64,000 bases of DNA, taken from the IMG/VR virus record IMGVR_UViG_3300026538_000054, positions 124,001-188,000 of that record, one strand, 5' to 3'. Source of the stretch: a virus. Below, piece after piece: positions 1 to 9,339 of this stretch (position 1 is the first letter of the stretch; each line of letters begins with the position of its first letter). The position numbers and the translations under genes were made by a program. The notes below the pieces were generated by a model, which saw only the letters and a list, made by a program, of their open reading frames with translations, made no database searches and was not told where the DNA came from.

Positions 1-1
1 C

Positions 2-1555
2 GACGAGGTTGGCTTCTGGAAGAGGGTGCTCACCAGTCAGGAGCGCGCGGACCTCTACGCCGGCGGCGCAGGCCTTGCCTACCCCTTCAGCGCCAGCTCC
101 TTCACTCTGACCGCCTCGACCGGCTCCTTCGCCCTGGCTGGCCAGGCCGTAACCCTCAAGGCCGCCCGGCAGCTTACGTCATCTACTGGTGCTTTCTCCC
201 TCGCCGGTCAGCCCGCTGCGCTTCGGAGCACACGCCAACTCACGTCATCTACTGGTGCTTTCTCCCTCGCCGGTCAGGCTGCTTCGCTCAGGGCCGCTAG
301 GCAGCTCACGTCATCTGCTGGTGCTTTCTCTCTTGTTGGTCAGGCAGCAGGGCTCAGGGCCACTCGGCAACTCACGTCATCCACGGGCGTGTTCAGTCTT
401 ACTGGTCAGCCCGCTGCGCTTCGGAGCACACGCCAACTCACGGCCTCTACCGGCGTGCTCGGCCTGACGGGCCAGTCGGCCAATCTGGTACACGGCTCTG
501 TCGGCGCGTTCACCCTGTCCTCGAACGTGGGCACGTTCACCCTGGCAGGGCAGGCGGCCTTGCTGTCCAGGGGCCGCAGCCTGGCTTGCTCGAGCAGGTC
601 CTTCATCCTGGCGGGGCAGGCGGCCTCATTTTTCAGGGGACGTAAACTCACGTCCTCCAGGGGCGTTTTCATCCTGACAGGCTACTCCACGGCGCCGTTG
701 ACGGCGCTGGCGGCCCTGCCAGGGCCGGCCTTCCAGCGCGTCAACGTCGACTACATGATCCTGGGCGAGACGCGCGTTACCTGGGTGTTCGAGCGGCACT
801 TCAAGGACCCTGACCCCGATACCTGGGTCTATCAACTCCAGGCCGGCGCGCACGGCAGGATGCCCAGCTACAAGACGGCGGGGTCGCCCGAGCGCATTGA
901 CGACTGGGTTGATGTCGGTGCGCCCGTCATCAACGCGGCTGCTCTTTTCGACACGGCGCACCGAGCCTTTGGAAAGACCCTGACCATCGCCTACAGGGTC
1001 AAGCTCACGACCCCGAAGGGTTACTACCTATCGCCGCCCGGTACTTCTCTGGGCCTTCTTGACAAGCACGACTGGCTCAAGGCGCGCGAGATCGTGAGGC
1101 GAGAGCTTCTTCTTCATCGAAAATACGCCTCTCAATCCGGATTTCTTTTCCGGAAAAGACGAGATGGTGACCCCTGCACCAAGTGCCTGGACCCCGCCAC
1201 CGGGGACGTCACCCTCTCGCAGTGCGATATCTGCAAGGGCACGCGATTCGTTGACGGCTACTTCGCTCCCGTGCCCATGACCTTCGCCTCGCTGAGCAAC
1301 AAGTCAACAAGAGAGATGCGCGAACAGACGATGCGCGGGCCGATCAAGGAGGACGTGGTCGAAGGCCGGGTGGTGGCCGTGCCGGGCATGGAGAGCCAGG
1401 ACGTCTGGGCCGACGGAGCGAGCGACTTGCGCTACCGAGTGCAAAAGGTAACGCAGGCCGCCCACGTCAAGAACGTCCCTGTGATCCTGTCTCTGGAGCT
1501 GCGGCAGGAGCCCTTGAGCGATGTGATCTACACCCTGGCTCTTACGGGCGGTTGA
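2..1555 (+). CDS. Virion structural protein, 5' end outside window (LamG end + repeats + Cys-motif domain)
   Basis: The frame is open to the left edge, so the gene is 5'-truncated; the GTG at 26 is probably internal. The first ~28 residues (DEVGFWKRVLTSQERADLY...) look like the last strand of a LamG/concanavalin-A-like jellyroll. About 200 residues of 22-residue repeats around LTSSTGAFSLAGQ follow. The C-terminal ~290 residues form a separate domain with two CxxC pairs (CTKC and CDIC), suggesting a zinc-binding knuckle of the kind seen in some phage neck or baseplate proteins. The gene starts the tail operon. A virion role is inferred from composition and neighbours; the exact function is unknown. 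Confidence 0.6.
   Translation, partial: DEVGFWKRVLTSQERADLYAGGAGLAYPFSASSFTLTASTGSFALAGQAVTLKAARQLTSSTGAFSLAGQPAALRSTRQLTSSTGAFSLAGQAASLRAARQLTSSAGAFSLVGQAAGLRATRQLTSSTGVFSLTGQPAALRSTRQLTASTGVLGLTGQSANLVHGSVGAFTLSSNVGTFTLAGQAALLSRGRSLACSSRSFILAGQAASFFRGRKLTSSRGVFILTGYSTAPLTALAALPGPAFQRVNVDYMILGETRVTWVFERHFKDPDPDTWVYQLQAGAHGRMPSYKTAGSPERIDDWVDVGAPVINAAALFDTAHRAFGKTLTIAYRVKLTTPKGYYLSPPGTSLGLLDKHDWLKAREIVRRELLLHRKYASQSGFLFRKRRDGDPCTKCLDPATGDVTLSQCDICKGTRFVDGYFAPVPMTFASLSNKSTREMREQTMRGPIKEDVVEGRVVAVPGMESQDVWADGASDLRYRVQKVTQAAHVKNVPVILSLELRQEPLSDVIYTLALTGG
107..505 (+). repeat. Imperfect 66-bp coding tandem repeat
   Basis: The motif beginning acgtcat recurs at about 176, 242, 308 and 374, with a diverged unit at about 440. 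This gives an exact 66-bp period, or 22 codons. Units are near-identical at DNA level in places, which suggests recent slippage or recombination. Each encodes one LTSSTGxFSLxGQxAxLRxxRQ unit of the structural protein. Confidence 0.8.
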
Positions 1556-1600
1556 CGTCTCGAGCTTATAATCGGCTCGCCGTGGCACGGGGAGAGCGAC

Positions 1601-1780
1601 ATGGACGAGAAGGACGAGGAAGAAACGCGACCGGAGAGTGGGTCGCCAGGGGAGAGCGATCCTGAAAAGGAGCGTGAGGGCCTTCTCTCGCCGGTCGCGT
1701 TTCTCCCTCGTATCTCGTTGGCGACCTGGCTGCCTGACCCCGGCCTGATCCAGCGGTCCCTATACGGCAAGGAGCGCTGA
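1601..1780 (+). CDS. Small hypothetical protein (59 aa)
   Basis: ATG at 1601 follows a purine-rich GGGGAGAGCGAC leader, and the TGA at 1778-1780 abuts the GTG of the next gene. The first half is very acidic and charged (MDEKDEEETRPESGSPGES). The second half is apolar and contains WLPDPGLIQRSLYGKER. No family recognised. Its tight fit between two structural genes supports it being real. It could be a small neck or chaperone-type component, but nothing in the sequence shows this. Confidence 0.55.
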   Translation: MDEKDEEETRPESGSPGESDPEKEREGLLSPVAFLPRISLATWLPDPGLIQRSLYGKER

Positions 1781-2404
1781 GTGGCCCAACTCTCCACCCC
1801 GCATGTGTCCAGTTATCCGGGGCCTTCGCGGCTGCGGATAACGGGCGCCCTGGTGCAGTGGCTCAGGGCCCACTTCCAGGACCCCAACAACCTGGAGGAC
1901 CAGGACCTGGCGAAGGCCGGCACCGAGATGGTCTGGTCGCCGGACCGGGCGACCAAGCTCGTGATCGAGAGCATCACCCGCTACGACCCGAAGCAGATCG
2001 AGCAACGGCCCGCCCTGATCGCGAAGCCCAACGCCTGGATGACGTCGCGCCTCTCCATAGGTAACAGGCTTCAAGGCTTTACCTCGTCATCGGGGACGGT
2101 CTATCGCGTGCGCATGGTGGAGGGCTCTCACACGGTCTTCTGCCTGGCGGGAGAGGGCGGCGAGTGTGAGAAGCTGGCGGACGAAACGCATCGAGAGCTC
2201 GAGCAGTTCGCCGACGTGGTACGAGAACACCTGGGGCTTGTTCGCCTCGAGGCCCCGGAGCTGGGCGACATGGCCCTTATCGAGGAAGCGAGCCAGCGGT
2301 ACGTGATACCGATCCCGCTGGTCTATGCGTTCGAGAGGGCCTGGAAGGTCACGCCGCGGTCGGCGGTCAGGCTGCAAACGATCAACTGGGAATGGAAGGC
2401 CTGA
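1781..2404 (+). CDS. Putative neck / tail-completion protein
   Basis: The 207-residue product starts at GTG 1781, directly after the previous stop. It lies immediately upstream of the tail sheath gene, where contractile phages commonly encode tail-terminator or neck proteins. Residues ~165-207 contain YVIPIPLVYAFERAWKV, resembling the mixed beta pattern of such proteins. No signal peptide or membrane segment is seen. The role is inferred from position and size, and the homology is not certain. Confidence 0.45.
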   Translation: MAQLSTPHVSSYPGPSRLRITGALVQWLRAHFQDPNNLEDQDLAKAGTEMVWSPDRATKLVIESITRYDPKQIEQRPALIAKPNAWMTSRLSIGNRLQGFTSSSGTVYRVRMVEGSHTVFCLAGEGGECEKLADETHRELEQFADVVREHLGLVRLEAPELGDMALIEEASQRYVIPIPLVYAFERAWKVTPRSAVRLQTINWEWKA

Positions 2405-2428
2405 GGACCAAGGGGGAGATCCACAGTC

Positions 2429-5400
2429 ATGTCCGACGCCTTCGACCAGGCCCAGGCTCAGGCCGGCGCGACCGCCATGAGCTCCACGGAGACCATGGAC
2501 GCGCTCAGGCCCGTGATCGTAGGGCCGCAAGCCGCTCTCTTCCGGAGAAACAACGCCACGGAGAAGGCCCTAAGCGCGCTGGGGCCTTATGTCTCCGGCT
2601 CCGACACCAACTACGACTGGCCCAACAAGCCTGCTGGCGCGGTAGTCGACCTGGCCACTGCGCGGCTCCACGTGGACAACGCGCTACTGCGATACTTCTC
2701 CGACTCCATCGGCGCAGGGGACACCATCGCGCCCGTGGCCAGCCAGGTCTCGCGGGTCAGGGCCGTCGCCACCAGGTGGAAGACCGCCAACGGCTTCACG
2801 CGCACGGCCTCCCTGCTGGACCGTGACGTCAAGGTCGGCGACGCCGTCTATCTCTCTGACGGCTCGAACTCGCTATCTACCAGGGTGCATGACTTCGTGC
2901 CGGAAGTGATCGCCGCGAGCATCGCCGCCGCCACGGCCGACGCGGGCAACTCCGGTACGCAGGGCTCAAGCTCTTCCATCTCGCAGACCTCCGGGACGGT
3001 CAACGACGTTGTCGCTACGCGGTCCATCGCCGCCTACTCGGGGCTCAAGGACGGCGCGATCAACGAGACGTACACCATCATCGTCATCCAGGCCCCGACC
3101 ACGCCGGGCGACGCCACGACGGCCCGTCTCTCCGTCACCAGCTCTTCCGGCCTTGATAATCAGGCGAGCGTCACGCCGGCCCTCTACGGCCGGCCCACGC
3201 CGATCGGCACCCGAGGCGCCACGGTCACCTTCTCGCACACGTCCAGCGACTTCGTGCTCGGGCAGACGTGGTCCTTCGTCATCGCCCAGGCCTTCACGGC
3301 GGTGACCGGCGCCTCGTCCGGGACGTATACGGGCGAGCAAAGTCTCTCGTACATCATCACGGTGACGCGCGGCGGTTACACCAACGCCGCCAGCTCTCCC
3401 ATCGCCAACCCGACCACGCAGGCGACCGTTGCCGTCACGGGCGGCGGCTCTTCGGGAGGCACGCTGCCTGCCGGGGCCTACTTCGTCAGCTACACCTTCA
3501 AGACCACGGAAGGAGAGACCACGGCGGGCACGTCGGAATCGGCGACGTTCACCGTTGCCAGCGGGAACATCCCGCGGGTCACCGTCCCTGCGCTGCCCAA
3601 CGGCGCGGTGTCGATCAATATCTACCTCACCAACACCGCCGGCGGCACGGGCACGGAGAAGCTATACCGCCGGGACATCACCTCTACCACGGTCGACCTG
3701 ACGGACAACGCCTGGGACGGCGGTACGTTCGCCAACAGCACGGCCCCGCCCGGCGCCAGCACCGCTCTGGTCGTGGCTCCGCAGGTGACGGCCGTGGACA
3801 GTACGGGCGTGGACGCCTCCGGCCCGACCGTGGTGCCCCTTTCAGGGGCGGTCTCCATCGGCTCCTTTGGCGTCGTGCTCACCTTCGCCCAGACCAAGAT
3901 GCGCAAGGGCGACATCTTCCACGCCAACGCCACGGCGCAGACGCAAGGGGCCGTGCAGACCCTGGTGCTCGAGGACGCCTTGAGCACGGCCATGCAGGGC
4001 GCTTCGGACCTGACGATCAAGCTCTACATCAAGAAGGACTTCTTCGTCCCCGAGCAAAGGGCTGAGGCCGCGCCGGCCGTCAACTGGTCGGTAAGCGCCA
4101 CGCAAGTCACCGCCAAGGGCGTCATGACGGCCTTCGACTCCTCCTGGACGTCGGGCGGCTCGCAGGCGGCCTTGCCGGTCGAGAGCGGCGACCTTTTCGT
4201 GCAGTACCGGGCCTGGGTGGCTGACAACGCGGGTCAGGTGACGACGGTCAGCACTTCCACGGACCTTCTGGCCAAGCTCGGGACTTACGCCCCGGACAAC
4301 CCTCTCTGCTACGCCGCGGCCAAGTGCCTTCTCAACGCCAACAACACGCCGGTACGGTTCCTCGCCGTCGGCGACCCGAGCATCAAGGCCAACTGGGACG
4401 AGGCCCTGACGATCCTGGACCGGCTCCGAGGCGCTTACGGGATTGTTCCTCTCACCAGGGACCCGGCCGTCCTCACCGCCTTCCGGTCCCACGTGATCGC
4501 CCAGTCGGAGGAAGATGTCCAGTGCTGGCGAACCTGCTGGTGGTCGCCGGCGCAGCAGGTGACCGCCCTTGTCGTGGACGCGACGGTCACCAGCGATAAC
4601 CAGCCGGCCCTGGCCACCCTGGCCGATAACCCGGGCGCCGCCGGCACGCAGTACACGCTCCTCACCTGCACCACGGGAAACGCTAAGTTCGTGACCAATG
4701 GCGTGCGTGCGGGCGATACGGTTCGCTACCTGTTCAGTGTGGACGGCTTCGGCAACAGCTCCTGGAAAGAGTTTCTGGTGGCGAGCGTGGTCAACGAGGA
4801 CCAGCTCATCCTGGACGCGGGCCACACGTCCGCCGTGACCACGGCCCAGAGAGTGGAGATCTGGCGAGACCGAACCAGGACCGAGATCGCCCAGGCCATC
4901 GCCACGCAGATCAGGGCCCAGGCGCATGCCCGCTGGCTGCCCGTCTGGCCGGACGCTCTTCTCGACGGCAACACGAGGGTGGACGGCTTCTTCCTCGCCG
5001 CGGCCCTGGCCGGCCTTGTAGGGGGCGTGCCGCCGCATCAGTCGCTGCTCAACCTCACGGTGGCCGGCTTCACCAAGGAGGCCGGGGGCTTCAACAACGG
5101 CCAGCTCAACGCTCTGGAGGCCGCCGGCTGCTTTACCCTGGTCCCGGATGAGTTCGGCGTTCTGTATCTTCGCAAGGCCCGGACCAGCGATCAGACGAGC
5201 GTGGATACCGGCGAAGAGTCGAACGTGCGCTCTCTGGACGCCATCAAGCTGTTCTTCCAGAACCGGCTCTCGGCGCTCTACGGCAAGACCAACATCGTCG
5301 GCACGGACGTCAGCATCGGGGCCTCGGCCATGGTCAAGACCGAGCTGGCCAGGGCCGTCAGCCACTGCCGCAACGTGGCCAGAGTGGACCGTCTGGGGCC

Positions 5401-5530
5401 GTTGGTGATTGACGGAGACGTCACCTTCGTCACGCCCGACCCGGTCTTCAAGAACAAACTGAACGTGACCATGACCCTTACCAGGCCGTTCGCGCTGGGC
5501 AAGGTCACGATCACCCTCACCGCGGGTTGA
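2429..5530 (+). CDS. Contractile tail sheath protein
   Basis: This 1033-residue protein is long for a sheath. The C-terminal ~350 residues carry typical features: an Arg/Asp-rich helix (RVEIWRDRTRTEIAQAIATQI), a conserved AGLVGGVPPHQS loop, and a final barrel ending in NKLNVTMTLTRPFALGKVTI. The middle (residues ~180-520) is Ser/Thr/Gly-rich beta sequence and probably forms surface domains inserted in the sheath. A short gap carrying AGGGGGAGA precedes the ATG at 2429. The tube gene follows after 16 bases, which is the classic sheath-tube order. It would form the contractile outer cylinder around the tube. Confidence 0.85.
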   Translation: MSDAFDQAQAQAGATAMSSTETMDALRPVIVGPQAALFRRNNATEKALSALGPYVSGSDTNYDWPNKPAGAVVDLATARLHVDNALLRYFSDSIGAGDTIAPVASQVSRVRAVATRWKTANGFTRTASLLDRDVKVGDAVYLSDGSNSLSTRVHDFVPEVIAASIAAATADAGNSGTQGSSSSISQTSGTVNDVVATRSIAAYSGLKDGAINETYTIIVIQAPTTPGDATTARLSVTSSSGLDNQASVTPALYGRPTPIGTRGATVTFSHTSSDFVLGQTWSFVIAQAFTAVTGASSGTYTGEQSLSYIITVTRGGYTNAASSPIANPTTQATVAVTGGGSSGGTLPAGAYFVSYTFKTTEGETTAGTSESATFTVASGNIPRVTVPALPNGAVSINIYLTNTAGGTGTEKLYRRDITSTTVDLTDNAWDGGTFANSTAPPGASTALVVAPQVTAVDSTGVDASGPTVVPLSGAVSIGSFGVVLTFAQTKMRKGDIFHANATAQTQGAVQTLVLEDALSTAMQGASDLTIKLYIKKDFFVPEQRAEAAPAVNWSVSATQVTAKGVMTAFDSSWTSGGSQAALPVESGDLFVQYRAWVADNAGQVTTVSTSTDLLAKLGTYAPDNPLCYAAAKCLLNANNTPVRFLAVGDPSIKANWDEALTILDRLRGAYGIVPLTRDPAVLTAFRSHVIAQSEEDVQCWRTCWWSPAQQVTALVVDATVTSDNQPALATLADNPGAAGTQYTLLTCTTGNAKFVTNGVRAGDTVRYLFSVDGFGNSSWKEFLVASVVNEDQLILDAGHTSAVTTAQRVEIWRDRTRTEIAQAIATQIRAQAHARWLPVWPDALLDGNTRVDGFFLAAALAGLVGGVPPHQSLLNLTVAGFTKEAGGFNNGQLNALEAAGCFTLVPDEFGVLYLRKARTSDQTSVDTGEESNVRSLDAIKLFFQNRLSALYGKTNIVGTDVSIGASAMVKTELARAVSHCRNVARVDRLGPLVIDGDVTFVTPDPVFKNKLNVTMTLTRPFALGKVTITLTAG

Positions 5531-5546
5531 TAGGGAGGCCTGAAAC

Positions 5547-6167
5547 ATGGCGGCCATCGACGCTTTCGGGCGCTCTCCTATGGCGGTCGGCTCGGCCATG
5601 GCCGCCGACAGCGCCGTGGTCCTTTTGGGCGGCGCCGGGCTCCCGGCCGGGCCGGGCCTGCTGGTCCAGCAACTGCAGACGCAGTACCAGCAGCCGATCA
5701 ACCGCATCTACGAGCTGGGCTCCAACCTCGTCTACTACGTGGCGGGCCGGCAGCAAGGCAACGGCTCAATCTCCCGGGTGATAGGCCCCGTGCCCGTCAC
5801 CGTGGCCTTCTACGCGATCTACGGCAACGTCTGCAACGCCGGCGAGAACAACCTTTTCGTCCTGGCCGCCGGGGCATGCTTCACCAACCCCGCGGGTCGC
5901 TTCTCGGCCGCCGCGGAGGCCTTGCGCCAGGGCTCGGCGGTGGGCATGTTGTTTACCGGCGTGGTGCTCAACACGATCGGCATGAGCATCCGCTCCGAGG
6001 ACATGCTGATCGGCGAGCAGTTGGGCCTCATGTTCGTGGCCGAGCAACTGGTCACGGGCGACCTCGGCGAGCTCGGCGCCGCCGTGTCCGCCCTGGCCAA
6101 CTTTGATGATTTCGCGGAGGGCGGCGGCGACTTCGGCAATGATGATGGCGGTGGAGGCAGCTTCTAA
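5547..6167 (+). CDS. Tail tube protein
   Basis: This 206-residue product directly follows the sheath gene. QQPINRIYELGSNLVYYVAG at residues ~51-70 resembles the N-terminal strand region of myovirus tube proteins, which often start with a segment linking to a named 'identity' strand. The C-terminus is a flexible acidic Gly-rich tail (GGGDFGNDDGGGGSF). AGGGAGG precedes the ATG at 5547. It would polymerise into the inner tail tube. The assignment rests on position, size and motif. Confidence 0.75.
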   Translation: MAAIDAFGRSPMAVGSAMAADSAVVLLGGAGLPAGPGLLVQQLQTQYQQPINRIYELGSNLVYYVAGRQQGNGSISRVIGPVPVTVAFYAIYGNVCNAGENNLFVLAAGACFTNPAGRFSAAAEALRQGSAVGMLFTGVVLNTIGMSIRSEDMLIGEQLGLMFVAEQLVTGDLGELGAAVSALANFDDFAEGGGDFGNDDGGGGSF

Positions 6168-6173
6168 TGGTTG

Positions 6174-6195
6174 CAGCCGGTCCCTGGGCCGGCTG
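6174..6195 (+). terminator. Hairpin after the tube gene
   Basis: A perfect 7-bp stem (CAGCCGG/CCGGCTG) with an 8-nt loop lies in the 45-nt gap between tube and spike genes. There is no clear U-tract, so it may be an attenuator or mRNA-stabilising hairpin that sets high tube versus low spike expression, rather than a full terminator. Confidence 0.35.
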
Positions 6196-6212
6196 TTGGT
6201 TGAAACAAACTA

Positions 6213-8864
6213 ATGCTCCGCGCCGACGAACTCAGGGCCTATCTCCTTGAGCAACGCCTGGATGAGACGTCGCCCTCTGGTGGCGACCCTCTGCCCGTGT
6301 CCGACCATCAGCTCTCCCGCACAGGGGCCATCCTTCGTCAGGGCAAGGGCCTTCGCGTCCTGATCGGCTACGTGGTGGACACGATCGCCTACGCCCAGGT
6401 CTACAAGGTGATCCTCGAAGGCCTGGCAGGCGTCGTGCCCGCCACGCCCCTGGCGATGACAGGCCTTCAACTCTTTGGCGCGAGACAGACCAACACCTAC
6501 GCCCCTGGGCAAGGGGTGATCTGCGCCTGGAGGCCCGGCGCCGACGAGTGCTTCATCCTGGGTGCCTACCCCGAGGCGGGCGCTGACGCCCGGCTTTCTC
6601 TCTCTGACGTGATCGTCGCCGGGGCCAATGCCGGCTGGAAGGTGGACCCCTACGCGCAAGGGGCGTTTCTCAACCCCATAGAGATCGACGAAGGGCTGAC
6701 GAAAGCGGCCCCTGACTGGTCCTCTCACCGGCCGCTTGACGGCCTCACCGGTGGAGAGCAAGGGGCGATCACGGAGACGGGGACGGCCTTTCACCTGGAC
6801 AGCTTCATAGCCTACATGCGGGCCAGCGAGGAGACAGGTGTTTTTGCCTTCTTCCAGGACGAGCTCTTGCGCCTCACAGGCAGGAACCTGCAACTGGTGT
6901 CGGCCTGCGCAGAGCGCGAGGACGCCGATGACCAGGGGATGGTCTTCTCCGAGGAGGGCTTCGCGGACTTCGCCCGAGAGGCCATGGGCGTCGCCGACAA
7001 CGAAGAAGAGGCCTTGCGAGAGCTCACCGCGGAAGAGGCGCAGCTTCTCACGCCCTGGTACTACGCCCGAGAGCCGGCCTTTGACGATCAGCACGCGCTT
7101 TACCGCTGGCGCAAGTGGCGAGGCTGGCTGGCGGGCGGTGAGAAGGCCTTGCTTCAGGCGATCAGGAACAGGCTCGAAGGCCCCCAACGGTTGTCGGAAG
7201 ACGCCGTGCTCCCAGGCCTCTTTGACAGCCATGTTCTCCAGTCTGGCCGGTTCATTCAGCGCTCCGCCAAGGGCTGGATCATCGCGAAAACGCCCAGGGT
7301 CGTCTCTCCCAAGAGAAGGAGGCCCGTCCACTGTGACCAGAAGAGGGACGAATCGCCGCCCGCCCTGGCGGCGCAGCTGGAGGCCCCTGTATCCACCGAG
7401 GCGATCGGTGTTCACGCAGCAGCCTCCGTCCTGGATCAACTGGTCTACTCGGCCAACTACGAAGGCCTCAAGGGCTTTCTAGAGCTGCCCTCGTCCTGGT
7501 ACGTCCCCGAGGAGTCGGAGCTGGACTACGCCGAGCCCGCGCTCGCGCCTCTCTTCGCTGGTCTGGCCGAAAACCAGTATCTGCCGGTCCCCGATCCTTT
7601 CACCATTGACCTGGATGAGAGATACGGCGACGCCGGCACCGCGAAGTACTGGCCCAACAACGCCTTCATCTCTGCTCTCGACGATGGTGGGATTGTCATC
7701 CAGGACGCCTGGGGCTCGGAGATCCGTATGACGCAGGGCCACATCTTCTTCCAGGCGGCGGGAGATATTTGGGCCCAGGCGGCCCGAAACGTCAACCTCT
7801 GGGCCGGGCATGATCTCATCGCCAAGGCCAACAAGTCCATGGACCTCACCGCCTCCCATCGAGACGTCAGGGTCAAGGCCCAGAGGAACATCATGATCCT
7901 GGGCGGCAACGAGACTTGCGGCGGCGTCCTCATCGAGTCCAGGGGCCCTGCTCCCGCCTGGCGATTTGAAGAAAGAGTGGGAGAAGACGCCGTTGTTGGC
8001 GGGATTGTTCTCCTCGCCAGGGCCTCGCAGATCGTTCAGACCGCCCAGGACGTGGTCTTCTCGGCCGACTGCTACACCTTCACGCCGGCCGTGCGGTCCC
8101 CTGACGACGCGGAGGCCCTGTCCGACCTGGTAATTGACCTGGGAGAAGGCAAGACCATCTGGCGAGGCCGGGGCTTTGATCGGCGATTTATCGGCCCGGC
8201 GGCCTGCGCCGTGGACGCCTTTGCCCTGAATGCCGCAGGCGATACCTTCCGAGCGAACGAGTATGCTCTGGACAGGACTAATTTCCACTCAAACGTGTAT
8301 ATCGACCAGGGCCTGTTGGTGCAAGATTGTGTTGCCGCCGGCGGCTCTATCTTCTCCCTGGACGGCACGGTCGGCCCGCCGGGAGAAGAGGCCAGGGTCG
8401 AGCTGGAGGCCGCCCTAGACGGGCAGTCCGCCAGACTTGAAGAGGTAGCGGAGTTCCTGGCCTCGTCCCTTGAAGAGGGCTGGTCGGGCTATGTTGATCG
8501 CGCCTCGGGTGACGTGTCTCAGGCGGAGTTCAGCCTGCGCACGGTGGAACAGTACGCCACGACGGACTTCCTGATCTACGAAGCGCGATGGCAGCAGCAA
8601 GCCCGCCTTGCCGGGCAGGAGATGCCCACCTGGAGCGAGCCGATCGTTGACACGGCCATCGCCGGGCCGACGAGGCCCTATCCAGGCCAGGGCGTGTGGG
8701 ACACGGCCTTATCCGGGCGTACGGTGGACAATCAGCTCTACGATGAGGAAGCGGGCATGGCTGCGGACAGGGAAGACGCAGCCTACCTTGAAAGCGAGAC
8801 CGCCGAGCCCGAGACCTACGAGTTGGAGGGGGGCTACACGGTGGTCATTGACGTAACAGCGTGA
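6213..8864 (+). CDS. Baseplate central spike / gp5-VgrG-like protein
   Basis: The 883-residue product starts at ATG 6213. Residues ~85-140 (GLQLFGARQTNTYAPGQGVICAWRPG...) look like the OB-fold of spike proteins. Residues ~490-590 contain short repeats (EIRMTQGHIFFQAAGDIW, NVNLWAGHDLIAKA, DVRVKAQRNIMILGG) typical of a trimeric beta-helix as in VgrG/gp5. The C-terminus is acidic and helical. It would form the membrane-piercing tip at the hub. No lysozyme catalytic motif was recognised. Position after sheath and tube fits. The fold call is moderately secure, the details less so. Confidence 0.65.
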   Translation: MLRADELRAYLLEQRLDETSPSGGDPLPVSDHQLSRTGAILRQGKGLRVLIGYVVDTIAYAQVYKVILEGLAGVVPATPLAMTGLQLFGARQTNTYAPGQGVICAWRPGADECFILGAYPEAGADARLSLSDVIVAGANAGWKVDPYAQGAFLNPIEIDEGLTKAAPDWSSHRPLDGLTGGEQGAITETGTAFHLDSFIAYMRASEETGVFAFFQDELLRLTGRNLQLVSACAEREDADDQGMVFSEEGFADFAREAMGVADNEEEALRELTAEEAQLLTPWYYAREPAFDDQHALYRWRKWRGWLAGGEKALLQAIRNRLEGPQRLSEDAVLPGLFDSHVLQSGRFIQRSAKGWIIAKTPRVVSPKRRRPVHCDQKRDESPPALAAQLEAPVSTEAIGVHAAASVLDQLVYSANYEGLKGFLELPSSWYVPEESELDYAEPALAPLFAGLAENQYLPVPDPFTIDLDERYGDAGTAKYWPNNAFISALDDGGIVIQDAWGSEIRMTQGHIFFQAAGDIWAQAARNVNLWAGHDLIAKANKSMDLTASHRDVRVKAQRNIMILGGNETCGGVLIESRGPAPAWRFEERVGEDAVVGGIVLLARASQIVQTAQDVVFSADCYTFTPAVRSPDDAEALSDLVIDLGEGKTIWRGRGFDRRFIGPAACAVDAFALNAAGDTFRANEYALDRTNFHSNVYIDQGLLVQDCVAAGGSIFSLDGTVGPPGEEARVELEAALDGQSARLEEVAEFLASSLEEGWSGYVDRASGDVSQAEFSLRTVEQYATTDFLIYEARWQQQARLAGQEMPTWSEPIVDTAIAGPTRPYPGQGVWDTALSGRTVDNQLYDEEAGMAADREDAAYLESETAEPETYELEGGYTVVIDVTA

Positions 8865-8873
8865 GGTAGAAGC

Positions 8874-9077
8874 ATGGCTAACCTTGAATCAGGCCGGTTG
8901 CGCGACGAAGAACCGCGGTTGAAGAGAATCGTGCCGCCCAAACTGGACGACGACCCGGCCGCGTACACCATCCCTGGCGTGGAGCTTGTGCCGGACAGAC
9001 ACATCTTCGGCCCGAGAAAGCGCCTGGAGACCGACAAGGACGGACAACTGGTGTTCGTCCCCTGCCCGGAGGAATGA
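8874..9077 (+). CDS. Small hypothetical protein (67 aa)
   Basis: ATG at 8874 lies 10 bases after the spike stop, with a GAGGTAGA ribosome site. The product is charged and proline-rich (IVPPKLDDDPAAYTIPGVEL...RHIFGPRKRLETDKDGQLVF) with no membrane segment. It overlaps the next gene by ATGA. No family recognised. Position suggests a small tail or spike accessory, but this is only context. Confidence 0.55.
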   Translation: MANLESGRLRDEEPRLKRIVPPKLDDDPAAYTIPGVELVPDRHIFGPRKRLETDKDGQLVFVPCPEE

Positions 9078-9310
9078 GCATGGCAAGCCCTGAGAGTGAT
9101 TACTGCTCACCGCCGGCGGAGAAGAAGATGCCGACGCTCGTCGATCAACGCGTTCTTACCACCGAGGAGCTTATATACCTTTTCGCCGACGGCAAAGGTC
9201 GTGCTTATCCCTTCAGCACTAGCTCGTCAGCCGAACAACCGCGGGCGGACGGTATCCAGGACGAGCGAAGCGTCGTGGATGACCCACCCCCCGGCGAACT
9301 TCTCCAATAA
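9074..9310 (+). CDS. Small protein with a stray LamG-end motif (78 aa)
   Basis: The start overlaps the preceding stop (ATGA at 9074). Residues ~26-50 read RVLTTEELIYLFADGKGRAYPF, closely matching the left-edge gene (RVLTSQERADLYAGGAGLAYPF), both in sequence and in the Ser-rich continuation. That segment is normally the last strand of a LamG jellyroll, but no jellyroll precedes it here. It may be a recombination remnant still translated, or a small binding peptide. The C-terminal half is unremarkable. Confidence 0.5.
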   Translation: MSMASPESDYCSPPAEKKMPTLVDQRVLTTEELIYLFADGKGRAYPFSTSSSAEQPRADGIQDERSVVDDPPPGELLQ

Positions 9311-9339
9311 CTCAGAGAACCATTGGCAAAGGAATAAAC

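Noticed and set aside
1144-1159. Palindrome copy inside the left-edge gene as a promoter
   Set aside because: It lies in the middle of a coding domain; kept only as evidence for the motif family.
3842-5707. Long open frame of 621 codons on the - strand under the sheath gene
   Set aside because: It is antisense to a clear sheath gene and is explained by the high GC content; composition is Arg/Gly/Pro-rich as in shadow frames.
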